A DNA stretch of 64,000 bases from Desulfobacteraceae bacterium. GTDB lineage: Bacteria > Desulfobacterota > Desulfobacteria > Desulfobacterales > SKZT01. This document shows, piece by piece, positions 27,644 through 37,071 of the stretch (its first letter is position 1; every line of letters begins with the position of its first letter). A program made the translations under genes and the position numbers. The DNA lies in contig JAABTQ010000005.1 in NCBI GenBank assembly GCA_011389745.1, positions 62,001-126,000 of the forward strand, in the 5' to 3' direction. Below the pieces are notes generated by a model. That model ran no database searches. It saw nothing but the letters and a program-made list of their open reading frames with translations, and was not told where the DNA came from.

Positions 27644-30211
27644 ATGACTTATAAAAACGTTTCAAGATTATTTTTTCCGGTATTTTTTTATTTACTACTT
27701 TGTTTTTTTATACCGCCTCATGCTTTAGCTCAACAAAACTCCGCTGAAGTAACCACGGAAAAGTCAAGCATCGAAGAATTTAAGCAATCACTTGAAAAAG
27801 CCATCAACAATGAAAAGGAAAACCTTGATGATTTAAAAAATCAACTCAGCCGGATTGAGGAAACTCAAAATAAGGTAGAGGAGGACCTAAACGGTTATAC
27901 AATTCAAATCTCAGCACATAACAATCTTTTTTTGTTGCCTGACACCAGCATCAAGGATCTTGAAGAAGCCCGATTAGTCAACCAGGCTGCGATGGCAAGC
28001 GTATCGGACAGAATTAAAAATTTCGAGCAAAGAGCAGGTACCGTTGATCTGCAGCTTTTAAAGACAAATGAACAATCTCTTATCAATGAAAGTCAGTTAA
28101 AGGATTTCAAAGAGCAAAAACCGCTCACCGAATCCATGCAAAGTGTTATTAAAGATCTTCAGGAATTAAATAAACTCTTTTCTTCCAAAAAAGCCACACT
28201 GGATAAAATACAACAGATCCATCGTAATAACATCCAGGAATTTCAACTGACCCGGAAAGCATTATCAGAACAGGCGAAAAAGTTTGAAAACCAGATTCAG
28301 GTTCGCAAGAAAGAAGAATTGTTTAAAAGAACATCCGATGCCCTATTTGGTGTTGGAATCAAACCATTGGTTGAGGAATTTTTCCAGATTGACAAACATA
28401 TGAGGTCCATTTTTTCGAAATATTTCTGGGAAACGGAACTGTCTGTTTTTTGGCGATCCAGCGATTTTTATACTTTTTCTTCCCTAGTGCTGTTTTTACT
28501 CTTAATTATTCTGTTTTTTCGCATGGGTCGTCATTTGGACCGATTTCTTAAAGATCCCAAGATGGAAGCCTTTCCATGGACATCTCTAACATTAAGGATC
28601 CTCAGGCGAAGCCTGCTTCTTTTGGTTTTTGTTCTCTTCTTTTATCTTTATTCCGCGATTCTGGCCATCAATTCCGGAACCTCTCTTTTTCATCTGTCTT
28701 TGACGCTTTTATTTATCTGGCTTTTTACCAAATGGCCCATAGATCTTCTAAGACTCTGGAACAATGATAACCGTCCCAACCTTCCCTTTGCGGTTCACTT
28801 TCGAATCAGGCTGTTGATCGATTCTATTCGATATTTTGCCATGGCCTATGTGTCCATCCAATGGCTGATTTCCAGTTCGAGCATCATACTGGTTCTGGGT
28901 CGATTTGTATTTGAAATCAGTCTTCTGACCTGGACCGCGTGCTTCTGGAGGCTTCTGCGAAAAAAAGCTTCGGATTTTTTCTCCATACAATATAAAGGCA
29001 TCAGGGTATTTCACACATTCACCTCTTTTATTCTATACACCGTTGCTGGTGTAGGATTTTTATTGGACCTCACCGGTTTCGGAACGCTGGCTGTCTATTG
29101 GTACACCTCTTGTGCGAAATCTGCGATCATATTCATGTGGTCGGGACTTATATTTTTATGCATCAGGGAATGGGCAGACAAGGCGCCTTCAAGGCAAAAA
29201 ACCGAAGACTATTCCGAAAAAAAGCCGGCATTTCCGATTCGATGGCTGACCCTTCGCATTGCCGGACTTTTTCTTGGGCTGTTATTTTTGTTTTCGATAC
29301 TTTTTGCCTGGGGAGCCAAACAGGCTTTATTGTTGAACATCTACAATGTTTTGAATTATCCTTTTCATGTCGGCCAGATGCGATTTTCCCTGCTCAATTT
29401 GATTTATGCCTTCCTGGCTGTGGTGTTGACACATGTTATTGTGCGTTTCTGGCGTCATATCCTTCGTGAAAAACTTCTTGACAACAAAGACCTCGAGCCC
29501 GGACTAAAAGATTCGGTTACCACCATAACAGTCTATATAGCCTGGGCACTGGGTATTCTTATAGCCCTTCGCGCTTTTGGCCTAAGTACCACATCCATGG
29601 CGGTAGCTTTCGGTGCCCTGAGCATCGGTCTTGGATTCGGCCTTCAAAACATTTTCAGCAATTTTATCAGCGGCATTATTTTGCTGTTTGAACGCCCCAT
29701 ACAGGTAGGTGACGCCATCGAGATCAACGGAACATGGGGTGAAGTTCGCCAAATAAACGTACGTTCAACTTTGGTACAGACATACGACAATGCATCCCTG
29801 ATTATCCCCAATGCCGATTTTATCAGCTCTCAGGTCACTAACTGGAGTTTCAAGGATATGAGACTGAGACGTACCATCGTTGTCGGGGTCGCTTACGGCT
29901 CCGATGTGAATCTGGTCAAAAAAACCCTCGAGGAAATAGCACAAAAGATAACCTGGGTGCTAAAGTTTCCCGTACCTCAGGTGCTCTTTTCAGATTTTGG
30001 TGACAGTGCCCTGATTTTCCGTATGCGTGTCTGGACAGACATCGATCATATGCTCACTGTCGAATCGGATATACGTTTTGAAATCTACCGCCTTTTTGAC
30101 GAAAGGGGCATTGAAATCGCCTTTCCGCAACTTGACCTTCATGTTAGATCAGTTGTGGATGAAGAAACATTTTTGGATAAAAATACGGATGGAATAAGCG
30201 CAATAAAATGA
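27644..30211 (+). CDS. Large MscS-family mechanosensitive channel with periplasmic coiled-coil domain
   Basis: An 855-aa inner-membrane channel opening under membrane tension. It begins with a signal peptide (hydrophobic 8-24, cleaved after HALA), then about 200 residues of Lys/Glu-rich coiled coil in the periplasm, then around ten membrane segments (265-600), and the MscS core. The pore helix is recognisable in FGALSIGLGFGLQNIFSNF, followed by beta-domain text ERPIQVGDAIEINGTWGEV and PNADFISSQVTNWSF. It is closest in plan to MscK/MscM-type or DUF3772 channels. It is followed after 7 bases by SSADH, so they may be one transcript. Confidence 0.9.
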   Translation: MTYKNVSRLFFPVFFYLLLCFFIPPHALAQQNSAEVTTEKSSIEEFKQSLEKAINNEKENLDDLKNQLSRIEETQNKVEEDLNGYTIQISAHNNLFLLPDTSIKDLEEARLVNQAAMASVSDRIKNFEQRAGTVDLQLLKTNEQSLINESQLKDFKEQKPLTESMQSVIKDLQELNKLFSSKKATLDKIQQIHRNNIQEFQLTRKALSEQAKKFENQIQVRKKEELFKRTSDALFGVGIKPLVEEFFQIDKHMRSIFSKYFWETELSVFWRSSDFYTFSSLVLFLLLIILFFRMGRHLDRFLKDPKMEAFPWTSLTLRILRRSLLLLVFVLFFYLYSAILAINSGTSLFHLSLTLLFIWLFTKWPIDLLRLWNNDNRPNLPFAVHFRIRLLIDSIRYFAMAYVSIQWLISSSSIILVLGRFVFEISLLTWTACFWRLLRKKASDFFSIQYKGIRVFHTFTSFILYTVAGVGFLLDLTGFGTLAVYWYTSCAKSAIIFMWSGLIFLCIREWADKAPSRQKTEDYSEKKPAFPIRWLTLRIAGLFLGLLFLFSILFAWGAKQALLLNIYNVLNYPFHVGQMRFSLLNLIYAFLAVVLTHVIVRFWRHILREKLLDNKDLEPGLKDSVTTITVYIAWALGILIALRAFGLSTTSMAVAFGALSIGLGFGLQNIFSNFISGIILLFERPIQVGDAIEINGTWGEVRQINVRSTLVQTYDNASLIIPNADFISSQVTNWSFKDMRLRRTIVVGVAYGSDVNLVKKTLEEIAQKITWVLKFPVPQVLFSDFGDSALIFRMRVWTDIDHMLTVESDIRFEIYRLFDERGIEIAFPQLDLHVRSVVDEETFLDKNTDGISAIK

Positions 30212-30218
30212 GGTAGCC

Positions 30219-31697
30219 ATGATAAAACTCAAGGATCAAGCACTCTTAAAATTTCAGGCTTTTATTAATAATGCCTGGGTGGACTCCCAAACAGGGGCCC
30301 GCATATCCGTAAGCAATCCGGCCACGGGAGAAACTATCGGGACTGTCCCTGATATGGGAGCTGCAGAAGCCCGAATGGCTATTGACGCTGCAAATGCCGC
30401 ATGGCCGTCATGGCGGGCAAAAACCGCTAAAGAACGGGCTATAATACTTCATCAGTGGTTTTCTCTCATGATGGAGCATCAGGAAGACCTTGCCCTGATT
30501 ATGACTACGGAACAGGGAAAACCCCTGGCGGAATCCCGTGGTGAAATCGCCTATGCCGCCTCCTTTTTCCAATGGTTTGCCGAGGAAGGCAAAAGGCTTT
30601 ATGGCGATGTGATCCCTTCCCATCAGGCCGGCACCCGTCTTGTGGTATTAAAGGAACCCGTGGGCGTATGCGCAGCCATTACCCCCTGGAATTTTCCTTC
30701 CGCCATGATTGCGCGAAAAGCAGGGCCTGCTCTGGCCGCCGGATGCACCATGATTGCCAAGCCTGCGAGTCAGACACCATTATCGGCTCTGGCACTGGCA
30801 GAACTCGGAAACCGGGCCGGACTTCCTCCCGGGGTGTTCAATGTGATCACCGGAGCCTCCGGACCCATCGGCAAAGAGCTTACATCCAATGCCATCGTAC
30901 GTAAACTGACCTTTACCGGTTCAACTCAGGTGGGAAAACTTCTTATGGCCCAATGTGCGGATACGGTCAAAAAAATCTCTCTGGAACTGGGCGGCAATGC
31001 GCCGTTTATCGTTTTTGAAGATGCAGATATGGATCAGGCAATAGCTGGTGCCATATCATGCAAATTTCGTAACACAGGACAAACCTGTGTTTGCGCCAAT
31101 CGTTTTTTAATTCAGGACAGTATTTACAATCGATTTGCACAAAAACTGACCAGAGATGTGTCGGCTCTGAGAGTTGGGCCCGGAGACCAGCCGGAAGTTT
31201 TTCAGGGCCCATTAATTGACATGAACGCCCTTGAAAAAGTCGAAAACCATTTGAGCGATGCGCTGGCCAAAGGAGCAAATCTTTTGACCGGTGGCAACCG
31301 CCATAATCTGGGGGGAACCTTTTTTGAACCTACCGTGCTGACGGAAGCCAGTGCCTCCATGAAGATCGCACGGGAAGAAACCTTCGGACCGGTGGCGGCC
31401 CTGTTTCGATTCACTACCGAGGCTCAGGCCATTTCCATGGCCAATGATACTCAATTCGGCCTGGCTGCCTATGTGTATACCCGGGATCTGGGGCGAACCT
31501 GGCGAATGGCCGAAGCCCTTGAATACGGCATGGTGGGCGTTAACACTGGTATTATCTCGACAGAAATTGCTCCTTTCGGGGGAATGAAACAATCGGGCAT
31601 CGGCCGGGAAGGTTCCAAATACGGCATTGAAGAATTTATCGAGGTCAAATATGTGTGTATGGCAGTGCCCAAGCCACAGCACAAATTAATGCAATGA
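30219..31697 (+). CDS. gabD: Succinate-semialdehyde dehydrogenase (aldehyde dehydrogenase family)
   Basis: A 492-aa NAD(P)-dependent aldehyde dehydrogenase that oxidises succinate semialdehyde, or a similar aldehyde, to the acid. The catalytic Glu256 lies in LELGGNAPFIVFEDAD and the nucleophile Cys290 in GQTCVCANRF. The N-terminal opening and the TPWNFP stretch (AAITPWNFPSAMIARK) fit the GabD subfamily. It begins 7 bases after mscS and its stop overlaps the ferredoxin-nitroreductase start, so three genes may be co-transcribed. Assignment to succinate semialdehyde rather than another aldehyde is by similarity only. Confidence 0.92.
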   Translation: MIKLKDQALLKFQAFINNAWVDSQTGARISVSNPATGETIGTVPDMGAAEARMAIDAANAAWPSWRAKTAKERAIILHQWFSLMMEHQEDLALIMTTEQGKPLAESRGEIAYAASFFQWFAEEGKRLYGDVIPSHQAGTRLVVLKEPVGVCAAITPWNFPSAMIARKAGPALAAGCTMIAKPASQTPLSALALAELGNRAGLPPGVFNVITGASGPIGKELTSNAIVRKLTFTGSTQVGKLLMAQCADTVKKISLELGGNAPFIVFEDADMDQAIAGAISCKFRNTGQTCVCANRFLIQDSIYNRFAQKLTRDVSALRVGPGDQPEVFQGPLIDMNALEKVENHLSDALAKGANLLTGGNRHNLGGTFFEPTVLTEASASMKIAREETFGPVAALFRFTTEAQAISMANDTQFGLAAYVYTRDLGRTWRMAEALEYGMVGVNTGIISTEIAPFGGMKQSGIGREGSKYGIEEFIEVKYVCMAVPKPQHKLMQ

Positions 31698-32620
31698 TGA
31701 TCAATAGAAATGTTACCACCTCAATAGACTCTGAAAAATGTATCGGATGCGGCCTTTGCATATCGGTGTGTCCCTCGGAAACTCTGTCCATGAAAAACAA
31801 TAAGGCAGTCGTGACCGGCAACCGCTCCCTGTCATGCGGGCATTGTGAGGCCGTGTGTCCGGCCGGTGCTGTTCGTGTCAATGGAATCGACACGAACAAT
31901 CCCTTTTTTCAATCATTTATGGTATCCGATCAATGGATTCCCTTCGGAGATTTCAATATATCCGAACTTGTCGGCTTAATACGATCCCGCAGGTCCTGTC
32001 GAAATTATACCCGAGAACATGTTAAACATGAACTTCTTGAAGATCTGGTCAATGTGGGTATCTGCGCTCCCTCGGGAACCAACAGCCAGAAATGGACCTT
32101 CACAATTCTTCCTGACCGGGATTCGGTCATGGTGGCGGCAAAAAAAATCCTTGAATTTTTTCGCAACCTAAACCGTATGGCTGAAAGTTTGTTTTTTCGA
32201 AAAGCATTGAAATTAATTGGAAAAAACTCACTGGATGTCTATTACCAGGGCTATTACAAGTCCGTCAAAAAAGGGATCGAACAATATGAAAAATATGGTA
32301 AAGACGTTCTGTTTCATGGTGCGACCGCGGCAATTTTCGTTGGTTCAAAACCCGGCGGAAGCTGCCCTTCCGAGGACGCACTTCTGGCAACGCAAAACAT
32401 TTTGCTGGCGTCTCATGCCATGGGTTTAGGTTCCTGCCTGATCGGTTTTGTGGTGGAAGCCATCCGACATGATTCTTCCATTAAACAATCCCTGAATATT
32501 CCCAGGGATGAAAGCATACATTCGGTTATCGCTCTCGGATACCCTGATGAGAAATACCAGACCTTTTGCAAAAGAAAAAAACCGGTGATCCGTTTTTTTA
32601 ACAACCGGAAAAAGGAGTAA
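31694..32620 (+). CDS. Ferredoxin-domain nitroreductase family protein
   Basis: A 308-aa flavoprotein with an N-terminal two-[4Fe-4S] ferredoxin domain (CIGCGLCISVCPSE and SCGHCEAVCPAGA) and a C-terminal FMN nitroreductase fold (SRRSCRNYTREHV for flavin phosphate binding, GSCLIGFVVEA). It probably passes electrons from the clusters to FMN to reduce nitro groups or other substrates, as in other anaerobe Fe-S nitroreductases. The ATG at 31694 overlaps the gabD stop (ATGATGA); an upstream in-frame ATG at 31655 lies inside gabD. Natural substrate unknown. Confidence 0.9.
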   Translation: MMINRNVTTSIDSEKCIGCGLCISVCPSETLSMKNNKAVVTGNRSLSCGHCEAVCPAGAVRVNGIDTNNPFFQSFMVSDQWIPFGDFNISELVGLIRSRRSCRNYTREHVKHELLEDLVNVGICAPSGTNSQKWTFTILPDRDSVMVAAKKILEFFRNLNRMAESLFFRKALKLIGKNSLDVYYQGYYKSVKKGIEQYEKYGKDVLFHGATAAIFVGSKPGGSCPSEDALLATQNILLASHAMGLGSCLIGFVVEAIRHDSSIKQSLNIPRDESIHSVIALGYPDEKYQTFCKRKKPVIRFFNNRKKE

Positions 32621-32625
32621 CACCT

Positions 32626-33006
32626 ATGGAACTGAACGTCATTAAAACCCAAAAAGCGCCGGCTGCCATCGGACCCTATTCCCAGGCCATTGCTGTAAAC
32701 CAATGGCTCTTTGTGAGCGGACAGCTCGGATTGATCCCTGAATCAGGTGAACTGGCCGGACCCGATCTTGCCTCCCAAACCAGTCAGGCTTTAAAAAACT
32801 TGACACAGGTGTTAAAGGCAGGTGGCACCGATCTGGACAAGGTAGCATCCGTGGACGCTTTCCTTACCAATATGGATGATTTTGCCGAGTTTAACAGGAT
32901 ATATCAACAATTTTTTACAACACACAAACCTGCCCGTGCCGTGGTGGGTGTAAAAAGCCTGCCCAAAGGTGCTTTGGTGGAGATTAAGTGCATTGCTATC
33001 TGTTAA
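32626..33006 (+). CDS. ridA: RidA/YjgF-type enamine/imine deaminase
   Basis: A 126-aa trimeric RidA family protein that hydrolyses reactive enamine intermediates made by PLP enzymes. It shows the GPYSQAI opening motif and the catalytic-type arginine in KPARAVVGVKSLPKGALVEI, with the usual C-terminal LVEIKCIA. It starts 5 bases after the nitroreductase gene and so belongs to the same transcript. Its presence fits well with the PLP and amino-acid enzymes elsewhere in the window. Confidence 0.93.
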   Translation: MELNVIKTQKAPAAIGPYSQAIAVNQWLFVSGQLGLIPESGELAGPDLASQTSQALKNLTQVLKAGGTDLDKVASVDAFLTNMDDFAEFNRIYQQFFTTHKPARAVVGVKSLPKGALVEIKCIAIC

Positions 33007-33052
33007 GGACAATTTAAAAATCGAAAAATATTAAACAAAGAATGACAAAAAA

Positions 33053-35773
33053 ATGACAAAAAAAACTAAAGCCAGAACCATGGCAGAGGAAAAATGGCAC
33101 TCATTGTCCGAAGAGGATGCCTTAAACGAATTGCAAACCTCACGTGATGGGCTTAGCTCGGAAGAAGCCTCCAAAAGACTCGGGCAATTCGGGGTAAATG
33201 CACTTCCAATTAAAGAACCGCCGACAATCTGGTCAATTTTGCTTCATCAGATTCTCAATCCACTTATTTTTATATTGATTGCCGCCGGCCTGGCTTCATT
33301 GGCAATCGGAGAAATGGCTGATGCGATTTTTATTTTAATTGTCATTGTTCTCAACAGCAGCATGGGGACCTACCAGGAATACAGTGCTGAAAAAAGCGCA
33401 CACAGTTTACAAAAAATGCTGAAAATAAATGCCCTGGTGTTACGTGACGGCAACAAAATGGAGATACCTGCTGAAAACCTAGTGCCCGGAGATATTGTTT
33501 TTCTGGATCCCGGTAAAAAAGTCCCTGCTGATATACGCTTGCTTGATGTGAGTGGATTGGAAGCGGACGAAAGTTTTTTGACAGGCGAATCCATCGCTGC
33601 AGGCAAATCATCCGAACTGCTCGATGAAAAAGTTTCTGTATCAGAACGAAAAAATATTGCTTTTGCAGGAGCTACCATTACCAGTGGCCGCGCCATGGGT
33701 GTGGTGACCTTTACGGGAATGAACACCGAGGTGGGAAAGATAGCCGAAAATGTTACATTGTCGGAAAGCGCCAAGCCTCCACTGGTGTTGCGCATGGAGA
33801 GTTTTACAAAGCAGATCAGCCTGCTGGTTCTTTTTTTCAGCCTGATAATGGCATCTATATTATGGCTGCAAAACACAGCTCCCGCGGAGATTTTTTTCTT
33901 TGTAGTGGCCCTGGCTGTTTCTGCAATTCCCGAAGGACTTCCTGTGGCGCTTACTGTTGCCTTGTCTATTGCCACATCTCGCATGTCCAAGCGAAATGTG
34001 ATTGTCAGAAAGCTCACCGCCGTGGAAAGCCTTGGGAGTTGCACGGTCATTGCCAGCGATAAAACTGGAACCCTGACCGTCAATCAGCAAACCATTAAAT
34101 TAATCGAATTTCCCAATGGCAAAAGCTACAAGATTACCGGCGAGGGATACAATGGAGAAGGCGAAGTCAGGCCTTCTGAAACAGGTGACCTTCAGAAAAG
34201 TGATAAAGAGCATTTGGAAAAAATTTCAAGGCTTGGAATTCTCACCAATGAGGCCGGCCTTAAACAAGAAGATGACCGGTGGGTGTATCATGGGGATGCC
34301 ATGGATGTGGCATTTCTGGCATTGGGATTCAAATTGAAACAGGATCCTGAAACGATCCGAAAGGAATTTTCTCTGGCAGGCGGAATTCCTTATGAATCCG
34401 AACATAGATTTTCCGCAACCTTCTATAAACAAAACGGGAATGTGTATGTAGCAGCCAAAGGCGCGGTTGAAACCATCCTTGGATTGTGCGAACATAGCAT
34501 TGTCAACGGATCATCGGCAAAACTTGATCCGGAAAACATAGAGAAACGTGCCTTGGCCATGGCAGAACAAGGGTATCGTGTTCTGGCAGTCGCCGGGGGT
34601 CAATATAGTGATTTAGAAAAATCTGAAGATTATAAGGGTAAAGATCTGCCGCCACTTAATTTTTATGGACTGATTGGCTTTATTGACCCTTTGCGACCTG
34701 AAGCCAGGGATGCTATCGAAAAATGTCGCGATGCCGGAATCAAGGTCTTGATGATCACCGGCGACCATCCTGCCACGGCCGCAAGCATTTCAATGGAAAT
34801 TGGTATACTGGAGAAAGATGAAAAAGTAGTTACGGGCAGTGAACTGGAAAATATCGGCCCGGTCGACTCTCCTGCTTATGAAAAAATGGTTTGCTCCACC
34901 CATGTTTTTGCACGGGTTTCCCCCACGCAAAAACTTGACATCGTTGATGCTCTCATACGGAAAGGGGAGTTTGTCGCCGTTACCGGCGATGGCGTTAACG
35001 ACGCTCCGGCTCTGCGTAAAGCTAACATCGGTGTGGCCATGGGGTCCGGCACGGATGTCGCCAAAGAGATCAGCAGCATGATTGTCACCGACGATAATTT
35101 CTCTTCAATTGTTGCCGGAGTGGAAGAAGGCCGATTTGCATATGACAACGTAAGAAAAGTCATTTATCTGCTGATTTCAACCGGTACCGCAGAAGTCATC
35201 TTGTTCATAGCGTCTATTATTGCCGGTCTTCCCCTGCCCCTGTTAGCGGTTCAGTTGTTGTGGCTAAACCTGGTAACCAACGGGATTCAGGATGTGGCTC
35301 TCGCTTTTGAAGGAGGCGAACCAGGTGCCATGAAAAGAAAACCACGAAAAACCAATGAAAGAATATTTAATCCCTTGATGATACAGCAGACATTGATCTC
35401 GGGTTTCACCATGGGACTTATTGCATTTGGTTTCTGGTTATTTCTGATAAACTTTCAGGGCATGGAAGAAACCCACGCCCGAAACATGGTGCTTCTCCTG
35501 ATGGTTTTTATGCAGAATGTGCATGTATTCAGCTGCAGATCCGAAAAAGTTTCAGCATTTAAGGTCCCAATAAACCGCAATATTATTCTGGTGTTCGGAG
35601 TGTTGATTGCTCAGGGCATTCACATGTTATCTATGCATATACCCTTTATGCAAAATGTTCTGAGAGTGGAACCTATAACATTTTTGGAATGGGCGGAGGT
35701 ACTTGTCCTGGCGATACCTTTATTGCTTGTGATGGAAATATTTAAAAAAGTGAGGGAAAGAATTAAAAATTAA
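33053..35773 (+). CDS. Cation-transporting P-type ATPase (P2, Ca2+-type)
   Basis: A 906-aa inner-membrane ATPase that pumps cations, most likely Ca2+ by similarity to the SERCA/PMCA-type bacterial enzymes. Features: actuator TGES motif (FLTGESIAAGKS), ion-site PEGLP in helix M4 (AIPEGLPVALT), phosphorylated Asp336 in DKTGTLT, nucleotide-binding KGAVE, hinge TGDGVNDAPALRKA, and six C-terminal hydrophobic helices. A second ATG with repeated AATGACAAAAAAA sequence just upstream means the start could be a few codons earlier. A strong terminator follows. Confidence 0.93.
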   Translation: MTKKTKARTMAEEKWHSLSEEDALNELQTSRDGLSSEEASKRLGQFGVNALPIKEPPTIWSILLHQILNPLIFILIAAGLASLAIGEMADAIFILIVIVLNSSMGTYQEYSAEKSAHSLQKMLKINALVLRDGNKMEIPAENLVPGDIVFLDPGKKVPADIRLLDVSGLEADESFLTGESIAAGKSSELLDEKVSVSERKNIAFAGATITSGRAMGVVTFTGMNTEVGKIAENVTLSESAKPPLVLRMESFTKQISLLVLFFSLIMASILWLQNTAPAEIFFFVVALAVSAIPEGLPVALTVALSIATSRMSKRNVIVRKLTAVESLGSCTVIASDKTGTLTVNQQTIKLIEFPNGKSYKITGEGYNGEGEVRPSETGDLQKSDKEHLEKISRLGILTNEAGLKQEDDRWVYHGDAMDVAFLALGFKLKQDPETIRKEFSLAGGIPYESEHRFSATFYKQNGNVYVAAKGAVETILGLCEHSIVNGSSAKLDPENIEKRALAMAEQGYRVLAVAGGQYSDLEKSEDYKGKDLPPLNFYGLIGFIDPLRPEARDAIEKCRDAGIKVLMITGDHPATAASISMEIGILEKDEKVVTGSELENIGPVDSPAYEKMVCSTHVFARVSPTQKLDIVDALIRKGEFVAVTGDGVNDAPALRKANIGVAMGSGTDVAKEISSMIVTDDNFSSIVAGVEEGRFAYDNVRKVIYLLISTGTAEVILFIASIIAGLPLPLLAVQLLWLNLVTNGIQDVALAFEGGEPGAMKRKPRKTNERIFNPLMIQQTLISGFTMGLIAFGFWLFLINFQGMEETHARNMVLLLMVFMQNVHVFSCRSEKVSAFKVPINRNIILVFGVLIAQGIHMLSMHIPFMQNVLRVEPITFLEWAEVLVLAIPLLLVMEIFKKVRERIKN

Positions 35774-35774
35774 A

Positions 35775-35810
35775 AAAAAGGCGAAGCCTGTCAGGGGCTG
35801 CGCCTTTTTT
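35775..35810 (+). terminator. Rho-independent terminator after P-type ATPase
   Basis: A hairpin AAAGGCGAAGCC / GGCTGCGCCTTT with a short loop, followed by TTTTTTG, lies 2 bases after the ATPase stop. Stem pairing is nearly complete (one mismatch). The A-rich 5' arm may also serve the minus-strand small gene that ends at 35862. Confidence 0.88.
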
Positions 35811-35861
35811 GTTTTAAACTTGTTATTTCGCGTAAATTATTAACGCCGATAAATTAAAAAA

Positions 35862-36188
35862 CTAACTAAAGCGAGCAGCGCGAGGTGCTTTGCCTGCAAG
35901 CGGGTTATAAAGCTTCATGATGGCGAATTTCATTACATCCAGTGTCTTCATATCATTAATGATACCACAAAGCTTGTTTTCAGCTTCTTCCGGAAGCACG
36001 CAGGCATTGGCGGCATCAAAAGTCAGATCTGGAAACCCTTTAAGCAGTTTTTTCTGCTCTTTCGGGGTCATTTCCACCTGAACAGCTTTTTTTCCGTCAA
36101 TTTCGACAATCTTATCCGTCAACCCTATAGCCTCGATGGTCTTTTTTTTGTCATCGTCTAAAAAGATATTAATAAAATAATTTGCCAT
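35862..36188 (-). CDS. Conserved hypothetical protein, 108 aa
   Basis: I do not recognise a named family. The protein starts MANYFINIFLDDDKKKTIE, with AAAGGA 7 bases ahead, which decides the start over the ATG 60 bases upstream. It is soluble, Lys-rich, with Cys residues in NACVLPEEAENKLCG and a basic tail GKAPRAARFS. The mixed beta-alpha start and acidic middle suggest a small globular cytoplasmic protein. It runs convergently to the ATPase terminator and stands alone. Confidence 0.65.
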   Translation of the reverse strand: MANYFINIFLDDDKKKTIEAIGLTDKIVEIDGKKAVQVEMTPKEQKKLLKGFPDLTFDAANACVLPEEAENKLCGIINDMKTLDVMKFAIMKLYNPLAGKAPRAARFS

Positions 36189-36366
36189 GCGTTTTCCTTT
36201 CGTTCTGGTTACCATAAAATCCAAATTTAATACCACCTGTTTTGCCAAACATGCAGATATTTATTAAAGATTTTACAAACTGTCAATCTTTTAATATGAA
36301 AAATTAGAAACTCAGGGATCTCAACAGGATAGTTTTAGGCTCTGAAAACATTGTTTACAAAATGTT

Positions 36367-37053
36367 CTATCGGGCATAGTGATCATAAAGTTTCAGGACC
36401 ATATCATGCTCCCATCGGGCCGTATATTTCAAAAACTCTGTCATTCCTCCGGGCCAGGGATAGACTGCCCAAAAGGAAGCTCCAAAAAACTTAAAATGGG
36501 CCTCTTGCACTACCTGTGTGGTATTTCCATGTGGATTCAACAAAATATGCCCATAATGAAAATCGTGTCCGGTGGTTTCCGGGTTAAGAAGTACAAAGTC
36601 TAACCGGAAATCCTGGTAGAAAAAAGTGGTTTTCCATCTGAAAACAACTTTTGGTTTGCTTGTATATTCGTTTTCGGTAATGACGGAATTATTCTTCCGG
36701 CTGATAAAGCGGTGGCTATGGATAAATTTGTTATCCTTTAAAAAATTGTTGTCAAAGTCAGTCTTAAATCGCCAGTATACATCACTGGGTACAGGCACAT
36801 AATAAGTGAGACGGTACGCCTGACCTCCTTTTGATCCGGAAGTAATATGCTCAATCAGAATCTGATCCTCATAGGGCTTAAGGCTCGGAGTTTGTTCCGC
36901 AAATAACAATCTTGTACCAAATCCAATGCTCACTAAAAAACATAATGCCGTTAGAGACAAAATAACCGCATTTATTGCATTAAACCTTCCGCAACGAACC
37001 TTTCGGATATTTATCAATGCATTTTCCTGAAGCTGCAATCGACTCATTTTCAT
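36367..37053 (-). CDS. Membrane-anchored SRPBCC/START-like protein
   Basis: A 228-aa protein with an N-terminal membrane anchor (hydrophobic about 28-52) and a periplasmic domain whose text resembles the SRPBCC (Bet v 1/START) fold: VPVPSDVYWRFKTDFDNN as the first strand-helix, and a C-terminal long helix LKYTARWEHDMVLKL. Such domains bind hydrophobic ligands. The match is by fold pattern, not motif, and no active-site residue can be named. It lies 19 bases after the DUF3786 gene on the same strand, so the two may form an operon. Confidence 0.55.
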   Translation of the reverse strand: MKMSRLQLQENALINIRKVRCGRFNAINAVILSLTALCFLVSIGFGTRLLFAEQTPSLKPYEDQILIEHITSGSKGGQAYRLTYYVPVPSDVYWRFKTDFDNNFLKDNKFIHSHRFISRKNNSVITENEYTSKPKVVFRWKTTFFYQDFRLDFVLLNPETTGHDFHYGHILLNPHGNTTQVVQEAHFKFFGASFWAVYPWPGGMTEFLKYTARWEHDMVLKLYDHYAR

Positions 37054-37071
37054 AAAATGAAATCGCTCAAC